This document shows, in pieces, positions 41,321-53,919 of a stretch of DNA of 64,000 nt. A program made the position numbers and the translations under genes. Every line of letters begins with the position of its first letter. The first letter of the stretch is position 1. Under the pieces are notes generated by a model, which saw nothing but the letters and a program-made list of their open reading frames with translations, was not told the origin of the DNA and searched no databases. This stretch comes from Rhizaria sp. SCN 62-66 (Eukaryota; Rhizaria, unplaced): contig MEDY01000008.1 of assembly GCA_001724265.1 (NCBI GenBank), positions 1 through 64,000 on the forward strand, given 5' to 3'.

Positions 41321-43897
41321 TCCACACACACTGTCGGGACAAGGGGGAATAGGTGGACAAAGGGAAGCCATGTGCGGCGAGAGTGAGCGGTTTGCAAGGA
41401 GTTGATTCGTTAGGTACTTGCAATAACAACCGTCGTTTCATGCAATGTTCATCGCATCAGACTTCATGCATGTTGTGATGGCCAAAATCGAACGAGCACG
41501 ACGTCTCAAAGTCCATCATCCCAGCGACAAAGCTTGCCCGAATCCGACCGAGGAAGCATGCAGCAAAGGTCGATCAAATCGACACTGAAGACTGAACATA
41601 CGAAGTGAAACCCACAAAACGGTACAGGAATAGAAGTAATTACCCGAGACGAGGCACCAAACCTGCACACCAGTCGTTTCTCGCCCCCTTCGACCGACCA
41701 ACCTCATCAACAATGTATTTTCTCATTTTTCGGTCGCAGCACCCAGTCCCACCCCACCAACCGTCGTGTGGCTGGTTGGCTGGCTGCGAGCCAAACTGAG
41801 CATCGCATCTGGATATGTATGACGGGCTATATGTCGTCTTGTTGAGATCTAACTTTGTAGCCAAGATTTAAACATGCTTTGGTGCTTTGATCTAAAATAT
41901 TCTCGTGAAGGGGCGTCATATACCCTGTGTTCCACGTTCCTGGGATACGGCTTCTTCGGGAAACGCACCCCTCAAGCTTAGCGGGCACTTAGATGATACT
42001 GCGTGGGCCGCGAACTGCGGCTATGCGGATACTGTTCATCACTGAGCTAGGCCCGGAACATAGCATCACACCTTGCCAATGCGTTTTACTTATCGCGTTG
42101 TAGCTTGCTCCCAGCTTGCTTTTGCGTGAGGAAACTCGATCGGCTTGCCTTCGGTTTGGCCGTCCCACCCTCGCTTGAAAGTGCGGATTTAACGGTCAGA
42201 AATGACGTGTCATGATAGTGTTGTTGGTCTCAAGTTTTCTTTAATCATTGGAATATGCGAATCATTTGCTGATATCTTCCTTAATGCTGTGTATTCTTCA
42301 CGGGCCGGCATTGTGAATGATTCTGCCCATAGTCTCATTTTTGCGGGTCGACTGCTCTTCTTCCTGGTTGAACGGGATGATCGTGCATTCTTTGGTTTAA
42401 CCTCGACAGATCATTTAACCACCTATATAACGACTATATGTGACTAAGCTGTTCTTGTAGTTGATTGTATTGGGGCTGAGATGCGCCACTTTATCCCACC
42501 GGGCCTTTCAGGTGACCGTGAGCAAATATGGCGATTCACTACCTTCTGCATGTTTTATGTTCAGTCATGTCCTTAGATCATTCATTCTTTTGCATGAATC
42601 GAATAACCCATGTCTTTGTGTTCTTTTTTCGACATAGACTCGCTCATGTGTGGCATGTTTGTGTGTGGAGTGCCGTTCTTTTCGGCTCTTCGCCAAGGCT
42701 CGTTGGAAAAGGAGCAATATCAGGGTTGTTTATTCATGTTTAATCGGAGGTCTAAACACGATGTACGCCATTTCTTCAAGTTTGCGTATTATGCCGAGTG
42801 GTTTGAAGTATTTACTAGGAACATTATATTCTCTGTTTACGATTCACTCATCGCGAGAGGTGCGAATAGTGTTTGAATTTCAAATCATCCCCACAGTCAC
42901 CCCTGATGACACATACACAGCCTCTGCTTCTCTGATAGAAAGATACGCCGGGAAATATGAAATTATATTTCTGTATGGCCGAATTGTTAGATACGAGATC
43001 TGCCCCCCGCTTGTCATGAGCGCGTCTCTGCGACGCACAGTGTCCTGTAATTTAACGGGAAAGATGACTGTTCACCTCGAGGAGGCGGCTTGTCTTTTTC
43101 CACACCTGTCCCCGAACTTTGATAATAGCGTCACGTAAACATGGTGAAGTAGTATGTTCACTACGTAAAAAGCAACGCCCACCATCTGAGCACCCGTGCC
43201 TTGCACGATAACGCTTATGGTGCTCTTTATCCCAACATTCCAGACCATTTGCACCGTGGGGTGGGCCCCGAGAAGGGTGGGGGGTTGAGACACAGTTGGA
43301 CTACATCAGATTGATTTAAACCACATGTTATCATTACTGTTTCTGCCTGCTTGTGCTGCCATGACGAATTTTCGTGCTTAAGTTGCATTACTTCTTTATT
43401 TTTACGCTGTTGCATGTGCAATTCGTCTGTAAATCATGACCGAAAAACTTCCACAGGCCTTACCCCGGCCCCCTCAGCCCCCCAACACCGACGACGGAAC
43501 TCGTTCTAAAGCAAGCGTTCTGGTTCGTAGTGATGCAATGTTTAGCATTTGCTATATTTTCTGACTTGTTTATAATTAGTTTCTTACTTTTCTTCCCCCC
43601 TCTTCGATTTCTATCTCGCGGAAACCTTCGTAGAAAGCCACAGGGACCTCACGACGACGATTGTGGACGCCCCAGCTTACCCCCGAGATATCCCCTTGCA
43701 AACGTGTCCGCAAGGTTATACCTCTTTTTCCGGTCTCTTGACTTGATTTTTTATTATATAACTTGATTTTTCGAGTTGTGTCAGTGTTTGTCTTCGGCAC
43801 AGGTGTAGCTACTGTGGCTTGTACCGCCCACTTGCCCCCCTATCTGCACGCACCCCACGCGCCTCGCCAAGCCACGTAAGGTCCCCGAGACGTCCAC
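41321..43897. other. AT-rich intergenic region, 2.6 kb
   Basis: No gene is supported. A short Pro-rich frame starting with an ATG at 43435 (MTEKLPQALPRPPQPP) could be a stray 5' exon but has no clear donor or partner. Other frames, such as 42650-43138, lack coding character. The last 100 bases are a C-rich leader of the gene at 43898, with a TAA in frame at 43877, so 43898 is the true first ATG unless an intron intervenes. Confidence 0.4.
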
Positions 43898-46800
43898 ATG
43901 TCTACCGAGCCTCCGAGGGGTCCTTCTACTCATGACAGTGTGAGCACTCCCCAGTCAGCCCGCAGGAAGCCCACGCGTACGCACACTAACACCGTCGAGG
44001 CTCGCCCTGAGCCTCCCAGTTCTGTGCCCCCGAGTGCCAGCACAGTTGGCGACGACTCGGCGGCCCAGCGCGTTGCTGTCGGTAATGACACACAACCGCA
44101 TGCCGGTCACCGACTTGACTTCGGCGGGAATGCACCGTCTTTCTCGCAAAACGCCTACATTCCTGATGCAACTGCCACATCTTATTCTGCTGGTACCACT
44201 GCATCCGTGGCAGCCGTCGTACCCATTTTCAACGTCCACGGCAATCCTGTTGCGACCCCTCCCGCGTCACTGACCGCCAAGGCTACGACGGGCGCGCGCC
44301 CCACAGGTCCGCCTCCGGGTCGTCGCGGCGTCAAGCGCGCCCTGACTGCCGCCACTGCTTCCAGGGCCAGAGACGCCGTAGTTGCGCTCTCGCCCGTTCT
44401 GACCGCAAATGCCGCGGTGCCAGCTGTGGTTGCCACCGCGAACGTTGAGATTGAGACTCGCTCTGTGACGGACACTGCGTCGAACAGCTCAAGCAACTTT
44501 GCGTCCGCCTCTGTGTCCGCCTCTGCTTCCGCCTCTGCGTCCGCGGCCGCCGTGGAGTCGCCGGTCTCTGCCGACGACTCTGTTGCATCTGCATCTGCTT
44601 CGGCCTCTGTCCCTGACTTTTCCGCTGCTTCTGCCTCTGCCTCAGTCTCTGATTGGGCCTCCGTCCCTGACTCTACCTCTGCTGCCGCCAGCACCGCTAC
44701 TGCCGCTGCCCCTCCCTCCGTGGCTGGCAGCGTGGCTCTCGGTTCTGGCTCCAGCAGCAGCATCGGCAGTGCGGTTGGCTCCAGGCGCCCGTCACCCTAT
44801 CCGATTCCGTCCCTTTCGGTCCCCAGTCCCTCTTTCGTCTACTCAATCTCGGCCTCTGTTTCCGTCGCCGGCCCTGCAGCCGACTCTGCCTCGCTTGCGA
44901 ACGCTCTCCCTGTTGACGGCATGGAGGCTGCTGCGGCCTTTTTGATGCGTGAGGACAACAACAACGCCACCCCAGCAGCCCAAATCAACAACACCGATGC
45001 ATCTGCTCCGTCAGCCTCTCTTTCCTCCGACCTCATCGAGCAGCAGCAGCCCCACCAGCAGCCCCAACTCCAGCCGCAGCAACAACAACAGCAACAGCAG
45101 CAGCAGTAGCATCAGATGCTGCAAGCGTGGTTCAATCAGATCTCGTCTTAGACCGTGTCGCAGTACATGCTCAACGCTCTCAAGGAGCACATTAGTTTCT
45201 ATGACAGCCCGCTTAACTACCTCTACCCACCGTTTTCACCCGTTCCCACGAACGACAAGGACGCCACTGCGCTGCTTGCACCCATCGACTACCCGAACTA
45301 GAACGCTACCCCCAGCCAGCTGTCTCTGGTAGTGCCCCTGCCACCGCAGCCTAAGTCCGCGAGTGTCCCGTTGCCGCCCACGCTCTCGCCGCTGGCGCGC
45401 GTGCTTGTGCACAACTATGTGTACGCAGAGTTGGAGGTCGCCACATCTAAGGAACCTCCTTTGGGCAATCGCGATGTGCCGTCGTGGTTCCACTTCTACT
45501 TGCTGCCGCGCGCACTGCAGACGCGGCTGTGCCAAACTTTGCCGCCATTACTCCATGCCTCGGTGTGCTTTGAGGCTGCCGCGGCCACCAAAGGCGTCTA
45601 CAGCGAGGCACTGCCGGTGCTTGCGCGCCAGATCGCCGAAATCTTGCCGATGCGGCCAGTCATGTCCGTCGCCGACACCCGGCCCACTGTCGATGACCCC
45701 GACAAACAGACTTATCCGCGTGCTAGTACATGGCGTCGCGCACTCACCGGTGTCGTCGTCGATTTTCGTCGCTTCGTCCTTGAACAAACCCGGCACGCTG
45801 CTGCTGGGCTGCCGCAGCCAATGATGCTGTGCTACCGCAATCGCTCTCCAGGCATGCACGCCCCCTCCGAGCTGCGCTGCTTTGCCGGCGCGGCTGCGGG
45901 ACTAGTGGCGCGTGATGATGACGGTAACCAGATCAACGATGCCATTAACAACTACAGTCTCAACGATAACCACTTTAGCAACGATCCGGCTTCGATTAAG
46001 GCCGCTATTGCAGGGACTGCGCGCGATGCTGAACTCGCACGGCTGACACGCATCATGAAGCGAATGCATGGGCTGCATACACGCGTGTATCGTCTGCAGA
46101 CATTGTATCTTGACCTGCTCAGGTCATGTCCTGTCGACATCTTTGAGTCGCTTCCTAATAGGGACGCTGATATCACTGCGATTGCTAGGGGTGCGATCAA
46201 CGTTTGTTTGCCGACTTCTATGATGTACTTTTGTGCGCCATCAAGCCGTGAGCCGACGACGGAGGATGTACGCGCTATGATCCAGGCTGCCTCGGCCCGC
46301 CACGCGCCGCCGCGCTTCTTACCACTTCCAAGCGATTTCTCTGACGTGTCGCGCATGTCCGTCGTAAGCGTTTTCAACGTGATGGGTTGCTCGCTTGAGA
46401 AGGCGAATCAACTGCGCGATGTGATCGCTGACGCAGAGGCACGTGTCAAGGGCAGCAACGATGGACAAGAAGCCAAGCAGCGCGCTCTCACTGATCTGGG
46501 TAACCTTCGCAGTGGCGTGGGTAAGTGGCTAGGCGAGCAGAAAACCGCCTGGGAAATGCGTCTTTACATTGCCCGCTCACACACGCGACTTGACTTCGCT
46601 CACCATGTTTCGTGCACCATGATGGACCGCTCTTCGACTGCTATTGCGATCCGTCCGCTGGTGTTGGGACAGGAGCGCGTGCACTGGGCTCACGGTGTTC
46701 CCAATGCGGTCAGTGGTCTCTGTTCAAAGCTTGAGTACGTGATTTTTGAGGTACTTTTTTCGCACGACCATCCCTTATTGCTGGACGAGAATAAGGATTG

Positions 46801-48592
46801 CTTGAAGGATGACCACCCGAACATGCGCTATCTCAACGCCTTTAACGCCTGGTCTGTCTTGGCCGCCGTGGCAGACATAGCCGTGCCTGCGACAGTGACA
46901 TCACAGTGGACATCATCCCCTGAAGCCGCGCGCGCCGCGCTCCCGCAGTGGCTCACTACGCAGCGGCGCCTAGCCAGCTTGGTGCCCCCCGCTCACCTAT
47001 CACTGGCTGACCACGACTGGCGCCATGTCGTCAGCGTCCTACGACCCAATATCATTCGTTGGCTTTCTCTGCAACGCGTAAGTCATCGTCTTAATGTGCA
47101 CACAACCGACTCAGCTCTTCGCCTCTTCGATATTCTTTTGTGCTCGGCGACGACTGATGTGCTGCGGAGCCCCTTTGCTGTCGTTGACACATGTTTGGAT
47201 CTGGCTGCTAAGGTGCATGACCGCAATGTTCTCTACCCGCTTGGCCGTGCGGCGGCTGACCTTCCTTTCTGTTTAAATCTCGAGGGTCAGGTTTTCGATC
47301 GGCTCGGTCACTCACTGCTGCACGCCACATCTGCCGATTATGCTGAGCGCATGATTACGACCGTTCCTCTGACACGCTCTATGTTGCCCCCCTTTGCGTT
47401 CAAAACTTCGCTCGCCGCGCGCATCCTTTTCCAGCTGTTTGACGCTGAAGTGGCCGCGCGGATCCGCGAGCGTGTGGCTGAGACTCGCCAGGACTGGCTC
47501 GCGCGCAAGAGCCCCCAGAATGTGTTCTCTGACGTTGAATGGCTGAAGCGGATGTTTGCGAGTGAAATCCATAGGAACGTGTCCCATCTGCCTGAAGTAC
47601 CATCGCAATTGAATGACAACACAATGGGACCTGATGCATGGCTGACGAAGCTTATCCAATAGCAGTTCACCACTATACGTAAGTCACTGCAAGATGTACC
47701 AGTCTCGGACTCCGTTGGTCTTGGTCCTGCCGTCTCAGATAACGTGGAGTAGTACATCAAGGGGCTCGCCCCCGCCACACTAATCATTGACGCATTGTGG
47801 GCCCTGCAATGCGCCGTGTCTCAGCCGATGCCCACCGCGGTGGCAGCGTCGCGCGGACTTGCCCTTCATGCCATCATCCCAGCAAGCATCCAGCGTTCCG
47901 AGAGCGCCACCACTGTCGAACTCCTGCTGCCGCATGTGGTGGATTTCGTCGACGCGATGGTTGAGATGGACACAACGTCTACGTGCGAAGTTACGCCTAC
48001 TAACGCGGACATCGACGAATCAGAGCACCAGAAGACCTGGCGCATCCACCCACACTCTGTCGCGGCGGAGCTTGTGCTGCGCACTGTGGACCGGCGCGTG
48101 TTCCACGACGCCGCCTTCTTCACGCGGCTCGCAGAGTACGACGGCGCCACGCCGCTCCAGTCTCCTGCGGTGACGGCGGCTGCGGGACTGCTGGTTGCGA
48201 TGATGCGGTTGCGCATTAACGCGGTCCAGTGGTTCGCGCAGATTGTCAGTCTCTTCGGGCTCCTTCCGGCGGACGTGCTTGCGGCCCGGGACAGGATTCT
48301 GGTGACGTTTCAGTTCATTTTTTGTGGAGAGCGCATCTCGCGCCTGCTCACGGTCGCGATGAACACTGAGGGCCAGTTTTACGTCTTCGATGCCACGGAA
48401 GATCCTCTGCCCGAGGTTGTGCTTCCTCGGGTTGATCAACTTCCGAAGGATACCTTCCAGCTGTTGACGATGCCGTGGACGGGACCCTTTTGGGAGTCGA
48501 CACTCAGGGCCCCACCTCATCCGCAAGATTCACACGAGCCCACTCTTGAGAGCGAGCTCGATGACATGCATGACGGCGAGGATGGCCGGTAA
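43898..48592 (+). CDS. Large orphan protein with five in-frame UAG codons
   Basis: A 1564-residue frame if UAG is Gln. UAG codons are at 45107, 45149, 45299, 47660 and 47750 (codons 404, 418, 468, 1255, 1285), all in one frame with no TAA or TGA between 43898 and 48590. Residues 1-400 are Ser/Ala/Pro low complexity, with alternating Ser-Ala runs and a Gln tract; the first UAG is in that tract. From about residue 475 to the end the protein is well ordered, with normal hydrophobic and aromatic content (for example VPSWFHFYLLPRALQTRL, QWFAQIVSLFGLLPADVL), and looks helical. I considered a CCR4-NOT scaffold and other large helical proteins but could not support any. Read with the standard code, the ordered region would be cut into pieces without start codons. 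Stop is TAA. Confidence 0.85.
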
Positions 48593-49218
48593 GCGAGCGA
48601 GATGCATTGCGCGATTGCTGTCCGAACATACTTTTTGTTTTCTTCATTCTCTAGCTTGGTTTGATTTGGTGTTGTTTTGTCTTGTTGTCGATACTGTCGA
48701 CATTTTTCCTTGCGTACTTTCGTTTGTGATTGTTTTCATCTTTTCAATAGGTTTGATTAGGCTTGCTTGACTGCGATTCGCTCCAATGTGTTATTTAGAA
48801 CAAACACTGCATCACCACTACCAAGTTTGTGCTTTTGGTCGCACAACACCTGATGCAATGTATTGTTTGTTACAACTGAACAAGGATTTAGCATTAGCAC
48901 TGTCACGAGTCAAAAGTATCACTTCACAACAGATCACGTGCCATTGCAAATTTACAAACCTTTTATTTTCTGTGATTGTTTGAGCTCAACAAACACACAC
49001 CTGTTTCTTTCTATGCGTTTCACTGTTTTCTTTCGTGCCAATTCAATCAATTGAAGCACATGTACTTGAAAAGGCTGATAGAGTTATTTATGTTTTGTCA
49101 CTTTATCACTCATGTAACAGTGCAAATTGCCGTCAGCAGTTTTGTCACGACTACTAGTTTGAACTATTAGTAGAGCATTGCAACAACGACTTCCACTTGC
49201 ATCATTTTTCGCCATTCC

Positions 49219-49262
49219 TTTTTTTTTTTTTTTTTAAGATCTATGTTGTAAGATCTATGTCG
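49219..49262. repeat. Poly-T run plus tandem 14-bp repeat
   Basis: Seventeen T residues at 49219-49235 are followed by two tandem copies of TAAGATCTATGT[T/C]G at 49235-49248 and 49249-49262. It is a simple local repeat. The T run would be poly-A on the strand of the neighbouring minus-strand gene. Confidence 0.85.
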
Positions 49263-49806
49263 TTTGTTTCCTGTTTCTTTTTGCTATTTTCTTCTGTGTT
49301 TTAAACTCCTTTGACTCAACAACTCTTGCGTATCCTTTCAATACCACAAACAAGCGCTATACGTGATGTGTTCATCATATCTTGGTGTATGTCCAATGTT
49401 TTCTGGTTAAGCCACAGTTTCAACTGTTACCTCGTCACGTTGTCGTGACACTATCGCTACCTACACCTCGCGATCGCATACCTCAGTTTCCGTGCATGCC
49501 CTTCGTTCCTCGCTTCATTCTCGAACTCAAACATCTAAAAGCTACAACATGCACACTATTTTCGTTTTCATATTTTTTCGATTTTTTTCTTTGATTTATT
49601 TCTCTCTTGTCTTAAACATTTTCTTCCCCAAACAAGACACGTTGCATTTCCGTTTCCACACGCGCACAGTTGCATGTGGCGACACAAGTATTTCCCAGAA
49701 TACATTTTTATACCTGGAAGTAACATTGAGATAAAGGGACCCCAGATGTACCCCTTTTTTTATGAACATGTTTTTTAAGCGCATTGTTGTTGAGTGTTTG
49801 CACACA

Positions 49807-49825
49807 TACATGTACTGTACATGTA
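49807..49825. repeat. Perfect inverted repeat around TACATGTA
   Basis: TACATGTAC and GTACATGTA flank a single T. A related 14-bp palindrome is at 751-764. Function unknown. Confidence 0.7.
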
Positions 49826-49932
49826 TATGTCTATAACTGCAACACATGAGTGTCACTTGAAAAAAAGAGCTAAATAACAGTTGATTGTGCCGACATAGAT
49901 GATGACATCAAATTTCCAGTCACTTCTTTGCT

Positions 49933-52900
49933 TCATGCTGGCATTGTGTCATCATACGGGGAAGGCTGCCCGTCAAGGTCCAGCTCGCCGGCCACCATCC
50001 TGGTCACGGGGTACACAAGTCCACCAACAGACACCTTCTCCTTACGCCACCCACTCAGCTCCACGGCAGCCGCACGCGCACGCTCATGCGCCTCCACCCG
50101 CCGCTGCTGCTCGCCCCATAGCCGCGCACGTTCGCTGCCAGGCTGCCAACGCACGCGACCTGACACAGCGGCGGCCCCGTCGTCCTCGTCCGACAACACT
50201 GACGCCATCTTGGTGCGCCGCGGCGACCCGCCCTTGACGGCGGCCGCGGCATGTGCCTCCGCCTTGCGCTCCGCGGCGGACCTGCGCTGGCGGTCGATGT
50301 CGGCCCGCTGCGCCTGGTGCAGCAGCTGCATTGCACGCGCCGCGTCCGCGCCCGCCTCGGTCTCGGCCACAGCCCCGCCCGCAGGCGCACCGGCGACCGC
50401 CGCGGCCGCCGCAGCCGCGGCCACAGCGGCGGGCGGAGCGCGGGCGAACACCTCGGACGTCGTGCCGACCGTGCTGTAGGGCCCCGCGGCCAGAGCAGCG
50501 GCGCCCTGAACGGGGCCGCGGTCGACGATGCCCGCGGCAGCAGTGCCCACTGACACTGCGCGTGCACGGGGGCGTCGCGCCGCGTCCGCCGCGGCCACAG
50601 AGTAGAAGCCGGGGCCCGGCGTGTCGGGCAGAGCGGGGGCGAGAGTGCCTGCGAGCGTGGCCGTCGTGAGCAGGGGTCGGTTGAGCCCGTCGCCAGTCGT
50701 CACAGTGACGCCCATCGAGTAGTGCAAATTGCTGCTGGGGCCGAACGCGCCGTCACTGCCGCCCGCGCCACCGCCCAGTCCGCCGCCGCCGCGCTCTCCG
50801 GCGCCACGCGCGTGCGCCGACGGCCGCGACACGCAGTTGCCAGACTCGCCGGCGCGCGGGATCACCCCGCCCAGCCCGCGGCCCGCCGCTGCGGCCGCCG
50901 TGGCGCTGGCGTGCGCGCCCACGCCCGCGCTGTCGCGGCCGTAGGGGTCGTAGCTGCCAGGCCCGAGCTGCGCGGCTGAGAGCTCGTCGCGGCGCGAGCG
51001 CGGCATCGACGTCGTCGCCATCGCGGCCGAGTCGGCCCACGCGCGCGAGCCGCGGCCCGCCGTGGGGCCCGACGCCGCCATGTCCACGAGACACACAGAA
51101 CGCACCGGCGGCGCTGGTGCAAGCGAGAAGGCCTCGGGCGCGAACACGGTCGCCAGGGACGGCAACGTCGGCGCGTACGAGCCCGGTCCGCGCGCGGTGT
51201 CGACCTGCCGCTGCACCACGTGCGCCATCGTCATCACGCCGGCCGACACGCCGGGCCCGCCGCTGGAGCGCAGCGAGTGGTGCGTGGCCGAGCTCGCGGT
51301 GAGGCTACCGGCGCCGCCCATTGCCACGCGCGCGCCCGCCGTGACCGAGGCCGGCGTGGGGAGAACGCCGAGCATCGTGAAGCGCGACCGGGCGCGCGCG
51401 CGGGTCAGCGCCGACGACTGCCAACCCACCATCGCCGCAGTTGCGGTCGCCTGCACCTGCGCCTGCGCCTGAGCCTGGGACTGCGTCTGGCTCTGCGACG
51501 ATGCGAGCGCGCCACTGAGCAGCGCGCTGGACGATGACAGCGAGGCTGACGCAGTGGCCGCGCGGGGCACGCCGGAGCTGTTGTCTGCGCCTGCGCCTGC
51601 GCCGGTGCGCCGAGGACTCGCGCTGCCGGCGCGTGCGCGGGAACGGGAACGGGAGCGTGAACGTGAGCGTGGCCTGCTGTCGGCGGGCGAGCTTGCATCC
51701 GCAGCGGTCGAGGCGCTGCTGGGATCGTGCGATGCCGTTGGTTGGCTCACCTGCGGCGGCAACACCTGCGGCATCGACATTGGAGGCGGCAGTGGACACG
51801 CAAAAGCAATGCCCGTGCCGGTGCGTGGGCGCTGCCACCGCAGCACGCCGAGCGGGCGCGTGCCGCTGGATCCCGAGTACGCGGCAATCCCGTGCATCTG
51901 CTGCTGCGGCCGCTCCTGCTGCTGCAGCTGCTGCTGCGCGGCCGACGTCGCCATGCCGCGGCCCAGCGCGGCAAACGACTGCGATGTTACGTCGCCCGCG
52001 CGCTCGAGGAAGTGGTCGTGCGCGCCCGCCATGGCCGCGAAACGCTCTGCAACGGGAAACGACACGCCGGGCCGCGACGACGCCGCGGCGGCCACGGCGC
52101 TCACCGACACGCCCGCGTCAGCGCCGCCTGCAGACGGGGATGACAGCGGCAGCGTCGACCGCAGCGGCAGCCTCCCTTGCAGCACAACGCCCGCGTGCGC
52201 GCCGCCGCCTTCGCTGCTGCCGTGCTGCGCGTGCGCCTGCGCGTGCGCCTGCGGCTGCGCGAGCCCCGCCATGCCGCTCTCGGCGGAGGCTGCGACGGCG
52301 GCGCGCGCGCGCTCGCGCTCTGCCCTCTGCGCGACGCCCGCGCTGCTGCCGGCGATCTGCGCGTAATGCTACGCGGCCAGCGTCAGCTGCAGCTTCGCGC
52401 CCAGCGCCGAGAAGGCCACAGCGCGTGCGCGTGCCAGCGCCGGCGCGGCGGCACGGCACAGCGCGGCGTCAGCGCGCGCGAACCCCAGCCCGCCGCCGTC
52501 GTCCAGGTCCATGCCCGCGCCGGCGCCGGCGCCGTTGGTGGCCGCGGGGAAGAGCGCCGACGACGCCGATGACACAGCAGCGGACGCGGCCAGCGCGGCC
52601 ATCGCGGGGGTCCGATCCGCGAGCCCCTCGGCGGCCGCGGCGGAGCCGTGCGGCGCGTGCTCGTGCGTGTGCGAGCGGTTGCGCCGGCGGCAGTGGCCGC
52701 AGCGGTCGACCTGCGCCGCGCCGCCCGCGCCCTCAGTACCAGTCTCGGCCCGCGCCTCGGCCTCGATAGCAGCCGCGGTGGCCGCCGCGCTCAGGGGCGG
52801 CTGCGGCGCCGGCGCCACGCAGCCGTCCGCGGCCGCGACAATGCCCTCGCGCTGGCGCCGCAGCTGCCGGCGCACGCGGCGGCGCTCGGCGCGGTCGCGT

Positions 52901-53436
52901 GATGCCTGCTCGTCGTCGGCGGCTTCGGCGGCGGCCGCGGCTGCGGCGACCGCGGCGGCTGCTGCAGCGCTCGCGGCCGCGGCGTCGGAGCTGGGATCGG
53001 CGGCGGCAGCTGCTGCGGCCGCGGCGGCCTCATTCTCCGCGTCGATGCGGTCGCGGCGGCGGCGGTGGCGACGGCGGCGCGCGGCGGCAGCTTCTTTCTC
53101 TTCCTTGGCGATTGCGGCAGCAGTTGTGGCCGACATCAGCACGCCCATTGCGGACTGCTGGCGCTGCTGCAGCGCGCGCTGCTGCTCCTGATGGTGGACC
53201 TGCGTCGAAGTAACAAGTGCGGCCGCAGCGGCGGCGTCAGCCTCGGCCACGGCACGCTGCAGCAGCACTGCGTTGTTGGGGAAACCGGAAAGAAACCGGT
53301 TCGTGGCAATGGCTGCGCGACGGGCACCCTCTTCTTCCTCGGAGAAGATGGCCGGGGGCGGCGGAGGTGGTGCCCGGCCGCGTGGTAAGTATGACACCGA
53401 GCGCCAGTCGACGCTCGGCGTTTTAAGGCCCAACAT
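49933..53436 (-). CDS. STPG (SHIPPO) repeat ciliary-type protein with one in-frame UAG
   Basis: A 1167-residue frame if UAG is Gln; the UAG is at 52371-52369 (codon 356), followed by HYAQIAGSSAGVAQ and 2.4 kb of open frame. The start at 53436 (MLGLKTPSVDWRSVSYLPRG) is a clear ATG. Residues 70-330 are Ala/Arg/Glu-rich and probably helical, with a run of basic residues. The second half carries sperm-tail PG-rich repeats: GPGSYAPTLP (about 750), LGPGSYDPYG (about 825), TPGPGFYSV (about 935) and AGPYSTVG (about 980). STPG-repeat proteins bind or line axonemal microtubules in several eukaryotes, so a flagellar role is inferred. Linkers are Ala/Gly/Ser-rich. Stop is TGA. Confidence 0.8.
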
Positions 53437-53919
53437 GAGCGGTCAGTGACGTGTTGAGCGCCTCGGCGACAGTAGGTGGGTTGTCAGTCCTTTGCGACTG
53501 ATTTAGAAGTTGGTTATCGAGGCCTATACACAAGTTGAGACGATATAATTACGGATTTACATGAGATATAATTGGGAAAATTGGGGAAAACTACTTGCAC
53601 TGCTAGTTTACGATAATGTTAGTTGGATTTCACAGAAACGGATGGATATGGCGCTTCGTCGAGAAGTTTCGATGCTGAGTTTGGACCGCGGGTTGTTCAA
53701 ACTAGTCCGACTTTAAGTCGCTGAGTCAACATGGTCTTTCCGTTACAGTTTTTGCTGTTGTAGTATGTTTTTTAAGAACTAATATCTCACATTATATTTC
53801 AATTCAACTTTCTATGAAGCTTAGTGGCGTGTATATCGAGCACTGATTCTACAGACTCCCACCAATCACCAACTTCGACGAACACTCCTGCTATTGACAC
53901 CGCGCCCAGCGCGTCTCTG
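53437..53919. other. Divergent region before the Sfi1-like gene
   Basis: An AT-rich stretch between the STPG gene start and the next plus-strand gene. The frame of the next gene is open back to 53818, after a TGA at 53815, but begins there with GTG. An acceptor-like ttctacag ends at 53853. The 53854-53919 part therefore may be exon, and a 5' exon may lie further upstream. Confidence 0.45.

Larger units (their letters stand above)
48593..49932. other. AT-rich convergent spacer, 1.3 kb
   Basis: This lies between the 3' ends of the gene at 43898 and the minus-strand STPG gene. It is T-rich and holds a T17 run (49219-49235), a tandem 14-bp repeat (49235-49262) and an inverted repeat (49807-49825). 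No gene was recognised. Confidence 0.5.

Noticed and set aside
47077-47113. A 37-bp intron-like GTAAGT...CAG inside the 1564-residue protein gene
   Set aside because: Removing it would break a frame that is open and protein-like across it, and all supported introns here are over 120 bp.
43898-48592. CCR4-NOT subunit 1 (NOT1) identity for the 1564-residue protein
   Set aside because: None of the characteristic conserved NOT1 segments could be found in the translation.
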